A DNA stretch of 64,000 nucleotides from an uncultured Pseudomonadales bacterium. GTDB taxonomy: Bacteria > Pseudomonadota > Gammaproteobacteria > Pseudomonadales > Azotimanducaceae. The position numbers were made by a program, and so were the translations under genes. Shown here piece after piece: positions 1 through 8,918 of this stretch (its first letter is position 1; each line of letters starts with the position of its first letter). Under the pieces are notes generated by a model. It worked only from the letters and a program-made list of their open reading frames with translations, did not search any database and was not told where the DNA came from. The stretch spans positions 4,625,154 to 4,689,153 of the forward strand of contig OY282447.1 of NCBI GenBank assembly GCA_958296165.1, in the 5' to 3' direction.

Positions 1-298
1 CCGCCGCGTCCGGTCCGGCAGACCGCGCCGCCGCGGCGCGTCGAGAGGTCGGCTGTCGTTCGACGGACCGAACGGATCCAACTGAATGGACTTCGGGGGG
101 GGGGACGGGCGCATGATCGGCTCCTTGACTCCGGTCGCGGAACCGCAAGTCTGCCTGCCGGTCGGAACGACCGACGGAGAAACGGAAGCGCCCCCGTCGC
201 CGCGGACAGCCGCGGCCAGCAAGTCCGCCAGCGCTTCGAGCGCCGCCAGATCGACATGGGGCCGCTCCCGTCTGCGAACGGTCGAGCAACTCTGCCGG

Positions 299-445
299 TC
301 AAACATCCACAAACGGCACTTCGAGCCGCGGACCTCGCGCCCGGCCGGCCAGGCGGCAGCGGGCTGCGGAAACTCCGCCCTTGGCGAACACTTGGCCGAT
401 GGCGACCTCCTGCCCGTGCCACGGGTGGAACTCGTAGAGAATCCT
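299..445 (-). pseudogene. DUF5372-like transposon-associated small protein, remnant
   Basis: The last 48 codons of a minus-strand frame read FHPWHGQEV near the start and LEVPFVDV at the end. This resembles small DUF5372-type proteins often found beside transposon and recombinase genes. No clear start codon or upstream domain is visible, so it is treated as a fragment. It lies next to an IS3-type transposase tail on the opposite strand, which supports a mobile-element graveyard. The family match is from memory and weak. Confidence 0.3.
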
Positions 446-474
446 GCGTTCGGCGGTGCCGTGGGTGTTCGAGA

Positions 475-561
475 GTCGAGTTGTACAACTGCCAGCGCCC
501 GCACTCGGCCCTCGACTGCCTCGCCCCCAACGAGTGCCTTGTCGCTCGGGAGGCTGCCTAG
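475..561 (+). pseudogene. IS3-family transposase C-terminal fragment
   Basis: About 28 codons ending at a TAG read ELYNCQRPHSALDCLAPNE. This matches the C-terminal signature of the IS3/IS150 OrfB integrase core (YN..RPHSAL..L.P.E). Nothing upstream in this frame looks like the DDE catalytic core, so only the tail of a transposase remains. Its left end was deleted or rearranged before position 475. Confidence 0.55.
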
Positions 562-580
562 CCCCCAGTGCCATGAACCG

Positions 581-594
581 GTGAACCGGTTCAC
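581..594. promoter_or_regulatory. 14-bp perfect palindrome, possible operator
   Basis: GTGAACCGGTTCAC is a perfect dyad, preceded by a further half-site copy (ATGAACCG at 573-580). It sits 5 nt upstream of a plausible -35 box and 64 nt before the DUF4097 gene start, where a repressor or activator site would be expected. It could also be part of the end of the neighbouring IS relic. Confidence 0.35.
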
Positions 595-598
595 ATGC

Positions 599-626
599 TT
601 GAGGCGCGCTGGGCGATTGATACACT
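599..626 (+). promoter_or_regulatory. Candidate sigma-70 promoter for the DUF4097 gene
   Basis: TTGAGG at 599-604 and TACACT at 621-626 are separated by 16 nt and lie about 32 nt before the ATG at 658. The match to consensus is moderate and nothing else proves it. Confidence 0.35.
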
Positions 627-657
627 GAACTTGACGCGACCGCATTGGAGCGCTTGC

Positions 658-1611
658 ATGTCCAGACCGATCTTCGCAGCACTGCTGCCCATCGGTGCGC
701 TCGCCGCGAGTGCGGCCGGGGCGGACGGCATCGAACGCGCGTTTTCGGCCGACGCAGGCGGCACCTTGGTGGTGGAGGCTGAAAGCGCGACCGTCGAGGT
801 TCGTGGCGGCAGCGACAACGTGCAGGTGCGGATCACGCGCGGCAGCGACGACGCCGCAGATATCGGCGAGGACTTCGACGTCACCTTCGATCAAGATGGC
901 GACACGGTCTACGTTCAAGTCGAACGCAAGAGCGAACTCTTCTGGGCTAGGGGCAAGCCACTCTCCGTCACGGTAGCAACGCCGACGGATTTCAACGCCA
1001 AGCTCCGAACCACCGGAGGCGACGTACACGTGACGAATCTGTCCGGCGCACTTGACGCAACCACATCCGGCGGCGACGTGGGCATCGAGGACGTCCAAGG
1101 CCCGCTCGCCGTGCGTACTTCAGGGGGCGACATCCGCCACGTCGGTGCCGCGGCGACCATCGACGCGAAGACGTCCGGCGGCTCGATCACCATCGGCGAC
1201 ATTCGGGGCGCCATTGAAGCCCGCACGTCGGGAGGAACGATCGTCATCGACCACGCTGGCGGCCCCGTTCGGGCGAAGACATCGGGCGGCAGCATCGCGG
1301 TCAAGAGCGCCTCGGACGCTGTCGACGCGCACACTTCCGGAGGCAGCATCGAGGCCACGTTCCAAGGTCAACCACGGGGCGACAGCCGGCTCAAGACCAG
1401 CGGCGGTTCAATCACCGCCTATTTCGGCCCCGACGCCGCACTCGATGTAAACGCCAGTGCCAGCGGCGGTCGCGTCCGCGTCGACGGCCTCCGCGTGCAG
1501 GTGGAGGGCGACATCACCCAGAACTCGCTGCAAGGCACCGTCAACGGCGGCGGCGCCGGTCTCTCAGCACGCACCAGCGGCGGCTCGATCACGCTGGCGG
1601 TGCGCCGCTAG
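658..1611 (+). CDS. Exported DUF4097-type beta-solenoid repeat protein
   Basis: The protein is 317 aa from the ATG at 658. That start is preferred over 595 because a signal peptide follows at once (hydrophobic run to about residue 20, cleavage near ASAAGADG). After a short N-terminal beta region, about ten copies of a roughly 19-residue unit centred on TSGG(S/D/T)I run from about residue 120 to the C-terminus. This is the hallmark of DUF4097 putative adhesin proteins, which are expected to form a right-handed beta solenoid in the periplasm or at the surface. Its function is unknown. It stands alone, converging on aroC with a hairpin between them. A possible operator and promoter lie upstream. 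Confidence 0.8.
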   Translation: MSRPIFAALLPIGALAASAAGADGIERAFSADAGGTLVVEAESATVEVRGGSDNVQVRITRGSDDAADIGEDFDVTFDQDGDTVYVQVERKSELFWARGKPLSVTVATPTDFNAKLRTTGGDVHVTNLSGALDATTSGGDVGIEDVQGPLAVRTSGGDIRHVGAAATIDAKTSGGSITIGDIRGAIEARTSGGTIVIDHAGGPVRAKTSGGSIAVKSASDAVDAHTSGGSIEATFQGQPRGDSRLKTSGGSITAYFGPDAALDVNASASGGRVRVDGLRVQVEGDITQNSLQGTVNGGGAGLSARTSGGSITLAVRR

Positions 1612-1619
1612 TCCACGCT

Positions 1620-1642
1620 GGCATCGCGGTCGTTGCGATGCC
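1620..1642. terminator. Hairpin between convergent genes, possible bidirectional terminator
   Basis: GGCATCGC and GCGATGCC form a perfect 8-bp stem with a 7-nt loop, placed between the ends of the DUF4097 gene and aroC. There is no T-tract on either side, so it may act as a weak terminator or only protect 3' ends. Confidence 0.45.
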
Positions 1643-1655
1643 CTACCCCAACTGG

Positions 1656-2762
1656 CTACTGCCCTCGCGCGACGCCCACGTTGTGATCGGCATGCCGCTG
1701 CCACGCGCCGTTTTGGCCGCGGTCGCGCAGCAAGTGATCCATCAACACCAACGCCACCATTGCTTCGGCAATCGGCACGGCGCGGATGCCGACGCAAGGG
1801 TCGTGGCGGCCGGTGGTGACCACCTGCACCTCGTTGCCTTGCACATCCAAGCTGCGGCCGGGCGTGGTGATGCTGGAAGTGGGCTTCAAGGCGATGCTTG
1901 CCACGATGTCCTGACCGGACGAGATGCCGCCGAGTACGCCACCGGCGTTGTTGGAGAGAAAACCGGCGCGGTCGCGCTCGTCGCGGTGCTCGCTGCCACG
2001 CTGACGGATGGCGCCGAAGCCAGCGCCGAACTCCACGCCCTTGACCGCGTTGATGCCCACCAGCGCCGCAGCGAGGTCGGCATCGAGCTTGCCGAACACT
2101 GGTTCGCCTAGGCCCACCGGCACGTTGCTTGCCACCACCGTCACCTTCGCGCCCACCGAGTCGCCAGCGCGGCGCAGCGCATCGACCAACGCTGCGATGT
2201 CCTCCACCGCGGCCGGGTCGGGGCAGAAGAACGGGTTGGCGCCGACCGCGGCCATGTCGACGACGTCGATCGCACGGTCGCCGATCTGCGCCAAGTAGCC
2301 GCTGATCGCCACGCCAGCGTGCTCGGCGAGATATTTGCGGGCGATGGCGCCGGCCGCCACCCGCATGGCCGTCTCGCGGGCCGATGCGCGTCCACCGCCG
2401 CGATAGTCGCGGATGCCGTATTTGGCGTGGTAGGTGTAATCGGCGTGGGCGGGACGGAACTGATCCTTGATCTTGCCGTAGTCACGCGAGCGCTGATCGA
2501 CGTTGTCGATGGCGAGGCCAATGGCAGTGCCCGTCGTCACGCCCTCGAATACACCGGACAGAATGCGTACTTGATCCGGCTCGCGGCGCTGCGTGGTGTA
2601 CTGGGATTGGCCCGGTCGGCGTCGGTCCAAGTCGCGCTGCAAGTCCGCTTCGGCAAGCGCAAGACCTGGCGGGCAGCCGTCCACCACCGCGCCGAGCGCC
2701 ACGCCGTGGCTCTCGCCGAAGGTGGTGAGCGCAAATGCCTGTCCGAACGTGTTGCCCGCCAT
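1656..2762 (-). CDS. aroC: Chorismate synthase
   Basis: The 368-aa protein has the usual length and ends of chorismate synthase, which removes phosphate from 5-enolpyruvylshikimate-3-phosphate to give chorismate using reduced FMN. The signature TFGESHG is at residues 14-20. [14 protein letters not shown] near residue 120 and [17 protein letters not shown] near the C-terminus are the other conserved FMN/substrate-binding segments. The ATG at 2762 follows prmB by 18 nt; the prmB-aroC order is typical of gammaproteobacteria. The C-terminus is slightly extended and polar, as in many homologues. Confidence 0.97.
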   Translation of the reverse strand: MAGNTFGQAFALTTFGESHGVALGAVVDGCPPGLALAEADLQRDLDRRRPGQSQYTTQRREPDQVRILSGVFEGVTTGTAIGLAIDNVDQRSRDYGKIKDQFRPAHADYTYHAKYGIRDYRGGGRASARETAMRVAAGAIARKYLAEHAGVAISGYLAQIGDRAIDVVDMAAVGANPFFCPDPAAVEDIAALVDALRRAGDSVGAKVTVVASNVPVGLGEPVFGKLDADLAAALVGINAVKGVEFGAGFGAIRQRGSEHRDERDRAGFLSNNAGGVLGGISSGQDIVASIALKPTSSITTPGRSLDVQGNEVQVVTTGRHDPCVGIRAVPIAEAMVALVLMDHLLRDRGQNGAWQRHADHNVGVARGQ

Positions 2763-2780
2763 GTCCGCTAGCGTACTCCA

Positions 2781-3692
2781 TCAGCCGTTCTTGAGGCGCG
2801 GCCGCATGGCGGCAGTCATTTCTTCCCACAACGCCGGCCGCAACGCTGGCGCGACGACGAAAACGCCAGAGCCACCGTCGGCCTGCGTCTCCACGCCATC
2901 TAGATGCAGCCAAATCGCCCCCAAGTGCGCGAACGTACGGTCGAATGCGCCGCTGAGGCCGCCGACTTCGCCGAGCAATACGCCGTCGGCGGCAAGGTGC
3001 CGATGCAGGTCGGCCAAGATCGGTCGCCATGTCGCCAAGCCATCGCTGCCGCCGTCCAGCCCCAAGCGCGGTTCGTGCCGGAACTCCGGCGCGGCGGCAT
3101 CGAGTTCGGCGCTTGGAACGTAGGGTGGATTGCACAGGATCAGGTCGTAACGGCAACCGGCCAGCGCGTCGAACAGGTTGGATTCGATCACTGTGGCGCG
3201 GTCGGAGACGCCGGCCAGCCTGGCATTGTGTTCGGCGAGCGCGAGGGCGGCCGGGGCGACGTCCACAAGGTCGACCGTTGCGTAGGGGAACTTGAGCACT
3301 GCCGCGATGCCCAGAGCGCCGCAACCACAGCAGAGATCGAGCACGCGCTTCGGTTCGCGCTCGAGCCAGGGCCTCACGCCTTCGGCGAGCACGGCGCCGA
3401 TCGGCGAGCGCGGGATCATCACGCCGGGCGCCACCCGCAAGCGCAAATCGCCGAACCACGCCGTGCCTGTGAGATACGGCACGGGCAGACGATCTTCCAC
3501 ACGCCGCGCCAACGCCGCGTGCAATTGCTGCCGGGCCGGCGCCGTCAACGCGGCGCCGCTCAACGTGTCGGTGACAAGGCGGTACGCCTCGTCGTCGGCA
3601 TTGTCGGTGCCGTGGCCGAAGACGACATCGGCGTTCGCCAATCGCGCCGCGAACGCCTCGATCAGGGCTTCGACAGCTACGGTGGCGTTGAT
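2781..3692 (-). CDS. prmB: 50S ribosomal protein L3 glutamine methyltransferase
   Basis: PrmB methylates a glutamine of ribosomal protein L3 using S-adenosylmethionine. Visible marks are the N-terminal FGHGTDN box, VPYLTGTAWFG, the SAM-binding motif LDLCCGCGALGIAA and the catalytic NPPY in ILCNPPYV. It overlaps the end of the DUF4892 gene and precedes aroC by 18 nt. The start is a problem: the frame stays open far upstream, but no ATG, GTG or TTG lies between the overlap zone and the first conserved block. The coordinate given uses an ATC at 3692, which gives about 303 aa (E. coli 310). A CTG at 3665, a rare start or a small indel are the alternatives. The function is sure; the start is not. 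Confidence 0.85.
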   Translation of the reverse strand: MNATVAVEALIEAFAARLANADVVFGHGTDNADDEAYRLVTDTLSGAALTAPARQQLHAALARRVEDRLPVPYLTGTAWFGDLRLRVAPGVMIPRSPIGAVLAEGVRPWLEREPKRVLDLCCGCGALGIAAVLKFPYATVDLVDVAPAALALAEHNARLAGVSDRATVIESNLFDALAGCRYDLILCNPPYVPSAELDAAAPEFRHEPRLGLDGGSDGLATWRPILADLHRHLAADGVLLGEVGGLSGAFDRTFAHLGAIWLHLDGVETQADGGSGVFVVAPALRPALWEEMTAAMRPRLKNG

Positions 3693-4570
3693 GGCACAAC
3701 CAGTTCGAGACGCGCTTGCGGCGCGTTCGGGCGCGGCAGGAGCGGTCCGGCACCGAACGGCGCGGCCTCCACGCCGCCCTCGCCGAGGCCAGCCGCGGCA
3801 AGTTCGGCGCACTTGCGCGATCGCGCTAGCGCGACATTCGCGGCACCGGGCAGGTGGCAGACTACATGCAGAGCCTGATCGGCCGCCGCGCCCAGCTGCC
3901 GAGCGAGCGCCGCCAAAGCCTCCATATCCGTGCTGTCGAGCGCACCGTCGCTGGCCGGCAACACGCGCAGCACGGCGAAGCCCTGCTGCAGCAGCGAGCC
4001 AGCGACATCCGACGCGGGCGCCATCTGCGCCGCGTCGCGCTCCATTTGCGCGACATCCAGATGGGCGTATACGCGCCGATTGCCGCGCTGCACAACATAG
4101 ATGGCCGCCAGCCGATCGCCGATCGCCGCGGCCAGATAGAACTGCGCAGAGTCGGGCGCCACCAGCTCCTTCACGCCGAACACGTCGTTGGCCCAAACGG
4201 TGCTGCGGCCGCAAGCACGGCCTTGGCAGGTGAAGACGATCTCGCCGTCCTGCTCGGCGACGAGCGATTGGTAGTAGGCGACGACGTCTTCGTAGCGCGT
4301 GCCGTTCGGCGCGCGATAGGTCACGCGCACCAGCTGTGCATTGACGCGCCGACTGCTGTCTATGCGACGGTCGCGCTGGCTGCGGTCCACGCGCCCGGTG
4401 ACGAACTCGTAGCCGCGCGCCAGAGTTGGAGGCACGTACGCGACAATCCACGACTCTGGAAAGCGCTCGATGCCTTCCACATCGGCGGCGCCTTCTGCAT
4501 CTTGCGCAGCTTCGGCCAAGGCCGTGGCCAGCGCCAACACGCCCGTGCAGACGACGCGGGCGGTCAGCAT
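3677..4570 (-). CDS. Exported DUF4892 family protein
   Basis: A protein of 297 aa is obtained from the ATG at 4570, which gives a clear signal peptide (MLTARVVCTGVLALATALAEA). Upstream codons in the frame are arginine-rich and antisense to gpsA, so a longer start is rejected. The body carries the DUF4892 hallmarks: FPESWIVAY near the start, a CQGRACGRSTVWANDVFGV stretch with paired cysteines, and VVQRGNRRVYAHLDV. The family is periplasmic and of unknown function; some members continue into an OmpA-like domain, which is absent here. It overlaps gpsA by 7 nt upstream and prmB downstream, so it is likely in one transcript with gpsA, prmB and aroC. Confidence 0.75.
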   Translation of the reverse strand: MLTARVVCTGVLALATALAEAAQDAEGAADVEGIERFPESWIVAYVPPTLARGYEFVTGRVDRSQRDRRIDSSRRVNAQLVRVTYRAPNGTRYEDVVAYYQSLVAEQDGEIVFTCQGRACGRSTVWANDVFGVKELVAPDSAQFYLAAAIGDRLAAIYVVQRGNRRVYAHLDVAQMERDAAQMAPASDVAGSLLQQGFAVLRVLPASDGALDSTDMEALAALARQLGAAADQALHVVCHLPGAANVALARSRKCAELAAAGLGEGGVEAAPFGAGPLLPRPNAPQARLELVVPSTPP

Positions 4571-5589
4571 GGGCTTCGCCAAGCCGCCGGGGCAGTGAAC
4601 TCGACGTCGACGCGCTGCTCGCTGGTCATCAGGCCAGCGACGATGCGCATGAGGTCTTCGCCGCCGAACAGCAGCCGGTGCAAACCGTCCGCCAGCGGCA
4701 TGTAAACGCCGAGTTCCGCGCTCTTGGCGCACACCGCGCGCACGGTGTTCACGCCCTCGGCCAGCTTGCCCAAATCCTCCATCGCCTCGTCGAGCGTGGC
4801 CCCTTGAGCCAGCTTGGCGCCCAGCTGAAAGTTGCGCGACAGCGGCGACGTGCAGGTGGCGAACAGGTCGCCAACGCCCGCCAAGCCCAAGAACGTAAAG
4901 GGGTTGGCGCCCAACGACACCGCAAAGCGCCCCATTTCCGCCAAGCTGCGCGTGACCAGCATGGCGATTGCGTTCTGGCCGACGTCGAGCGTGGTCGCAA
5001 TGCCACAGACGATGGCGTAGATGTTCTTCAATGCGCCGCCGAGTTCCACGCCGTACACGTCCTCGCTGGCATAGACCCGGAACGTGGGGCTGATGAGAAG
5101 CTCCTGCACAGTGGCGCGAAGCTCCTCGTGGCGGCTCGCCACCACCGTGCCGGTGTAGCGTCCGTTTGCCATCTCTTCGGCAAGATTGGGGCCGCTGACG
5201 ACGCCCACCCTGGCCGATGGCAGCGCGGCCTCGAGAATCTGGCTCATCAGCCGGAAGCCTTCCGCTTCAATGCCCTTGGTGGCGCTGATGGCAAACGCAC
5301 CGGGTTCCGCCAAACCGCGCAGTTCGTCCGCAACGGCACGAAAGGAAGCACTGGGCACAGTCACGAACACGACGTCGCTAGCACCCACCGCGGCAGCCAA
5401 GTCGACGGTGGGAATCACTCGCTCGGCTAGCTGGTGGCCGGGCAGGTAACGGCGGTTCTGCCGGTGCGCGCGGATGTCCGCCAACTGTTCGCGGTCGCGC
5501 ATCCAAAGGTAGGTATCGACGCCGTTGCCAGCGACGATGTTGGCGACCGCAGTGCCGAAGTTGCCAGCGCCAACAACCGCGACGCGCAT
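4564..5589 (-). CDS. gpsA: Glycerol-3-phosphate dehydrogenase [NAD(P)+]
   Basis: The 341-aa cytosolic enzyme reduces dihydroxyacetone phosphate to sn-glycerol-3-phosphate for phospholipid synthesis. The ATG at 5589 puts the nucleotide-binding motif GAGNFG at residues 7-12. GPNLAEEM, the LKNIYAI block with the catalytic lysine and GLAGVGDLFATC follow in the expected order. The open frame extends 26 codons upstream, but that part is not conserved in the family. It overlaps the downstream DUF4892 gene by 7 nt. Confidence 0.95.
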   Translation of the reverse strand: MRVAVVGAGNFGTAVANIVAGNGVDTYLWMRDREQLADIRAHRQNRRYLPGHQLAERVIPTVDLAAAVGASDVVFVTVPSASFRAVADELRGLAEPGAFAISATKGIEAEGFRLMSQILEAALPSARVGVVSGPNLAEEMANGRYTGTVVASRHEELRATVQELLISPTFRVYASEDVYGVELGGALKNIYAIVCGIATTLDVGQNAIAMLVTRSLAEMGRFAVSLGANPFTFLGLAGVGDLFATCTSPLSRNFQLGAKLAQGATLDEAMEDLGKLAEGVNTVRAVCAKSAELGVYMPLADGLHRLLFGGEDLMRIVAGLMTSEQRVDVEFTAPAAWRSPC

Positions 5590-5700
5590 GGTCCGGCCGG
5601 GAAACAACGCCGAGCGAGCCGAAGCGGGCGAGGGTTGTTTCACGGCGGGCAGGCGGGGCGAGGCCAAGAGGCGGCACCGAAAAGCGCCGACATTGGAGCG

Positions 5701-6156
5701 CTACAGGCGAGTGAGGCTCGCCTGGTACTGGAAGTCCGGTTCGCGCTGTTCTGCGGTTGCCGCCGCCGGCTCCACGCTCACGGCGATGGCCTTGCCGTGG
5801 CCTAGGAGCGCTGCCTGCGGGTCGGTCAACGGCAGCATCTCGCGCTCGCGTCCCACCGGCAACGGGCCGATGCGCTGCGGGTGCTCCGCTGCAATCCACA
5901 ACACATGGCGCTGGCCATCGGGCGCGGGCTGCGCAGCTTCCGCGCGCATCTCTATCGAGCCGCTGCCGAGATCGGCGTTGACCACCCACAGCGGCGTCGC
6001 GTCGGCACCGATGATCGCTACGTAGTCCGGGGTGTGGCCGTCTACGGGAAACTCTGCGTGGGCGATGAACGTGAACAGCGCCGCTGCGGTTGCCAACACG
6101 GCCCAGCCCTGCCAGAAACGGATGGACTGAAAGATGCCGCCTGCGTCGTCTTCCAA
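5701..6156 (-). CDS. Orphan RskA-type anti-sigma C-terminal domain protein
   Basis: The 151-aa protein has a short cytoplasmic N-terminus, one membrane segment (about residues 17-33, WAVLATAAALFTFIAHA) and a periplasmic domain. That domain follows the pattern of anti-sigma-K factor RskA C-terminal domains: DYVAIIGADATPLWVVNAD, a PDGQRHVLWIAAEHPQ block, IGPLPVG and AVSVEPAAAT. Normal family members begin with a cytoplasmic sigma-binding zinc-finger domain of about 80 residues. That domain is missing here, and no ECF sigma gene lies beside it. It may be a truncated relic or a stand-alone sensor domain. Confidence 0.65.
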   Translation of the reverse strand: MEDDAGGIFQSIRFWQGWAVLATAAALFTFIAHAEFPVDGHTPDYVAIIGADATPLWVVNADLGSGSIEMRAEAAQPAPDGQRHVLWIAAEHPQRIGPLPVGREREMLPLTDPQAALLGHGKAIAVSVEPAAATAEQREPDFQYQASLTRL

Positions 6157-6253
6157 GGTTCTACCTCGTCAAAGCTCGTTCTTGCGAAGCGCGAACCTTA
6201 CATGAAAAACCAGGCGCACGGCGCACGCCGAAAGCTGTTCCTTCTTAAGCCCG

Positions 6254-8086
6254 TCAGCCTCGGTACATGGCCTCGATCAAGTCGGCGTACTTCTCGTTCA
6301 CCACCTTGCGCTTGAGCTTCTGCGTAGGCGTGAGCTCGTCGTCTTCAGGATCCAAGAGCTGATCGATCAGACGAAACTTCTTGATCGTCTCCACGCGTGC
6401 GAACTTCGTGTTCACGCGCTCGATCTCGCCGCCCACCAAGTCCTCCACTTCGCGCGTGTGGCAGAGGCTGGTGTAGTTGGTGAACGGCACGCCGTTGTCT
6501 TGGGCGAACTTGGTGACGTTCTCGTCGTCGATCATCACCAGACAGGTCAGGTAGGGGCGACGGTCGCCGACCACGACCGCGTCCGTGATGTAGGGCGAGA
6601 ACTTGAGCTGGTTCTCGATCTCGCTAGGCGTGATGTTCTTGCCGCCGGCGGTGATGATGATGTCCTTCATGCGGTCGACGACGTACACGTAGCCGTCGTC
6701 GTCGATGCGGCCCACATCGCCGGTGTGCAGCCAGCCTTGGCGGAACGTCTCGGCGCTCTTCTCCGCCTTGTTCCAATAGCCGCGAATCACGCCGGGGCTG
6801 CGAATGACGATTTCGTCCTGTTCGACGAGCGCCACTTCCACGCCTTCGGCAGCCTTGCCGACGCTGCCGATGCGGAAGTCGCCAGCTATGTTGGCGGTGG
6901 CGATGCCGCTGCATTCGGTTTGCCCGTAGCACTCGTACATCGGCTTGCCAAGCGCCCAGAACCAATCGATGAGCTCCGGCGCGATGGGTGCTGCCGCGGT
7001 CGTGAGCCAGCGGCAGTCGTCGATGCCGAGTAGGCGGCGGACGTTCTTGAGCACGAGAGCGTCGGCGCAGAATGCCGCCAGCCGCAGCGCCGGCGGCGCA
7101 TCCTTGCCGGCCCTTAAGTATGTGGCACGCCGTTCGCCCAAGCCGATGGCCGTGTTGTAGGCGAAGCGACCCAGGGGCGTCGCTTCCTTGAGCTTGATCT
7201 GCACTGCCGAGAACTGCTTCTCCCAAACGCGCGGCACGGCGAAGTGGACGGTGGGCGAAACCTCCTGGATGTCGTGCGCCATGGTCTCCGGGTTCTCCAC
7301 CAGATTCACCACCGACGCGGCCTCGATGACGAGAAAGGTGTAGAACATGCGCCCGGCGACATGCGCCAGCGGCAGGAAGCCAAGCTGTTCGTCTGACTCG
7401 AAGACGCCGTAGCAGCGTTGCAGCGTGGTCATCATGAACATCATGTTGGCTTGCCCGATCATCGCGCCTTTGGGCGGGCCGGTGGTGCCGGAGGTATAGG
7501 TGAGGATCATCAGATCGTCGGGCTTGGCCAAGTCGATCTCGGCGTCCCAAGCGTTGGGGTGGGCCTCGGCATAGTCCCGTCCCAAGGCCAAGAGCCGCTC
7601 GAACGACATGCACATGGGATCGTCGAGTTGGCGCAGGCCTTCCATGTCGAAGATGATGATCTTCGAAAGCGTCGGAGTGTTGTCGCGCACGGCGAGGACT
7701 TTGTCGAGTTGCTCTTCGTCTTCGGCGAAGTAGAAGCGCGTGCCGCTGTCGTTGATGAGGTATTCCACCTGCGTGACCGAGTCGGACGGGTACACGCCGT
7801 TGGTGACGCCGCCGGCGCAGATGATGCCCAAGTCTGCGAACAGCCACTCCTTGATGACTTCGGCCGCCACCGAACACACATCGCCGCGCGCGAGCCCGAG
7901 CGCCAGCAGACCGTTGCCCACCAGTCGCGCCTGTTCGCCCCAGTCCGCCCAGGTGTATTCGTTCCAAATGCCGAAGTCCTTCTCCCGCACTGCGACCTTG
8001 GCGTCGCCAAGCTCGTCTACGCGCTTGCGAAAGAGCGTTGGAACGGTGGTGCAGCCGTCGATCTCGGTATGCGTGCCGACATTCAT
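6254..8086 (-). CDS. Long-chain acyl-CoA synthetase, AMP-binding family
   Basis: The 610-aa protein belongs to the ANL superfamily, which activates carboxylic acids to acyl-CoA through an acyl-AMP. Motifs in order: the P-loop YTSGTTGPPKGA near residue 200, YECYGQTECSG near 385 (A5), the TGDVGRIDDDGYVYVVDRMKD block near 465 (A7/A8) and the C-terminal lysine region TPTQKLKRKVV (A10). Length and the large FadD15-like insertions suggest a long-chain or bulky substrate. It lies 64 nt upstream of nothing in its own direction but just downstream of livFGMH and enoyl-CoA hydratase genes on the same strand. This suggests the transporter imports an acid that the ligase activates. The exact substrate cannot be read. 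Confidence 0.9.
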   Translation of the reverse strand: MNVGTHTEIDGCTTVPTLFRKRVDELGDAKVAVREKDFGIWNEYTWADWGEQARLVGNGLLALGLARGDVCSVAAEVIKEWLFADLGIICAGGVTNGVYPSDSVTQVEYLINDSGTRFYFAEDEEQLDKVLAVRDNTPTLSKIIIFDMEGLRQLDDPMCMSFERLLALGRDYAEAHPNAWDAEIDLAKPDDLMILTYTSGTTGPPKGAMIGQANMMFMMTTLQRCYGVFESDEQLGFLPLAHVAGRMFYTFLVIEAASVVNLVENPETMAHDIQEVSPTVHFAVPRVWEKQFSAVQIKLKEATPLGRFAYNTAIGLGERRATYLRAGKDAPPALRLAAFCADALVLKNVRRLLGIDDCRWLTTAAAPIAPELIDWFWALGKPMYECYGQTECSGIATANIAGDFRIGSVGKAAEGVEVALVEQDEIVIRSPGVIRGYWNKAEKSAETFRQGWLHTGDVGRIDDDGYVYVVDRMKDIIITAGGKNITPSEIENQLKFSPYITDAVVVGDRRPYLTCLVMIDDENVTKFAQDNGVPFTNYTSLCHTREVEDLVGGEIERVNTKFARVETIKKFRLIDQLLDPEDDELTPTQKLKRKVVNEKYADLIEAMYRG

Positions 8087-8150
8087 GCAGTTGTGCTCCT
8101 CACTCGACTATCAACCTCCAATCAACTGAATAGCAACCGATGGCCGACGA

Positions 8151-8915
8151 TCAACGCCAGGTCTTGCGCTGTTTCCAGCGCCGGCGGCCGCGCACGCCCT
8201 GATCCTTCATGCCCAGGTAGAACTCCTGGATGTCGGTCGCGTTCTTGAGCCGCTCGCAGGTGTCCTCCATGACGATGCGCCCGACCTCCATCACATAGCC
8301 GTAGTCCGCCACCTCAAGCGCCATGCGCGCGTTCTGTTCCACTAGCAGGATGGCCATGCCCTGCTCCTTGTTGAGGCGTTCGACGATCGCTGCGATCTCC
8401 GCCACCAAACGTGGCGCCAAGCCCAGCGAGGGCTCGTCGAGCAGCATCAGCTTGGGGCGCAGCATCAAGGCGCGGCCGATGGCAAGCATCTGCTGCTGGC
8501 CGCCGGATAGAAAGCCGGCAGCCTGTTTGCGGTGCTCCGCAAGTGCGGGAAAGTAGCTGTAGACCATCTCCAAATCGCTGCTGAGATCAGTGCGACGACG
8601 GGTGAACGCGCCAACGCCCAGGTTCTCTTCGACGTTGAGGAACGGAAAGACTTCGCGCCCTTCGGGCACGTGACCGATGCCCAGTTTGGCGACCCGGTCC
8701 GGATCGCGCGAAGTGATGTCTTGGCCGGCGAAGGAGACGCTGCCCTTCTGCGGATCCATCGCCCCGCCCACTGTCTTCAGCACCGTGGTCTTGCCGGCGC
8801 CATTGGCGCCGAGAATGGTGACGACGGCGCCTTCCGGCACTTCCAGAGAGACGCCGCGAATGGCCATGATCGGGCCGTAGTAGGTTTCTATGTTGCGCAA
8901 CTCCAGCAGAGCCAC
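8151..8915 (-). CDS. livF: Branched-chain-type ABC transporter ATPase LivF
   Basis: The 254-aa ATP-binding subunit has Walker A GANGAGKTT at residues 36-44, the signature LSGGQQQMLAIGRAL and Walker B LMLLDEPSLGLAP. The short length and EQNARMALEVADYGYVME stretch are typical of LivF. It forms a heterodimer with LivG under the LivH/LivM permeases. Only 3 nt separate it from livG. Such systems import branched-chain amino acids, but many in environmental bacteria import amides, aromatic acids or other carboxylates. Confidence 0.93.
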   Translation of the reverse strand: MALLELRNIETYYGPIMAIRGVSLEVPEGAVVTILGANGAGKTTVLKTVGGAMDPQKGSVSFAGQDITSRDPDRVAKLGIGHVPEGREVFPFLNVEENLGVGAFTRRRTDLSSDLEMVYSYFPALAEHRKQAAGFLSGGQQQMLAIGRALMLRPKLMLLDEPSLGLAPRLVAEIAAIVERLNKEQGMAILLVEQNARMALEVADYGYVMEVGRIVMEDTCERLKNATDIQEFYLGMKDQGVRGRRRWKQRKTWR

Positions 8916-8918
8916 CGC

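Noticed and set aside
915-1371. CRISPR-like or tandem repeat array
   Set aside because: The regular spacing comes from the TSGG protein repeats of the DUF4097 gene; there are no uniform repeats with unique spacers.
2482-3801. Long minus-strand frame of 439 codons over aroC and prmB
   Set aside because: Arg-rich translation of the wrong frame of prmB and aroC; the real genes occupy another frame with clear motifs.
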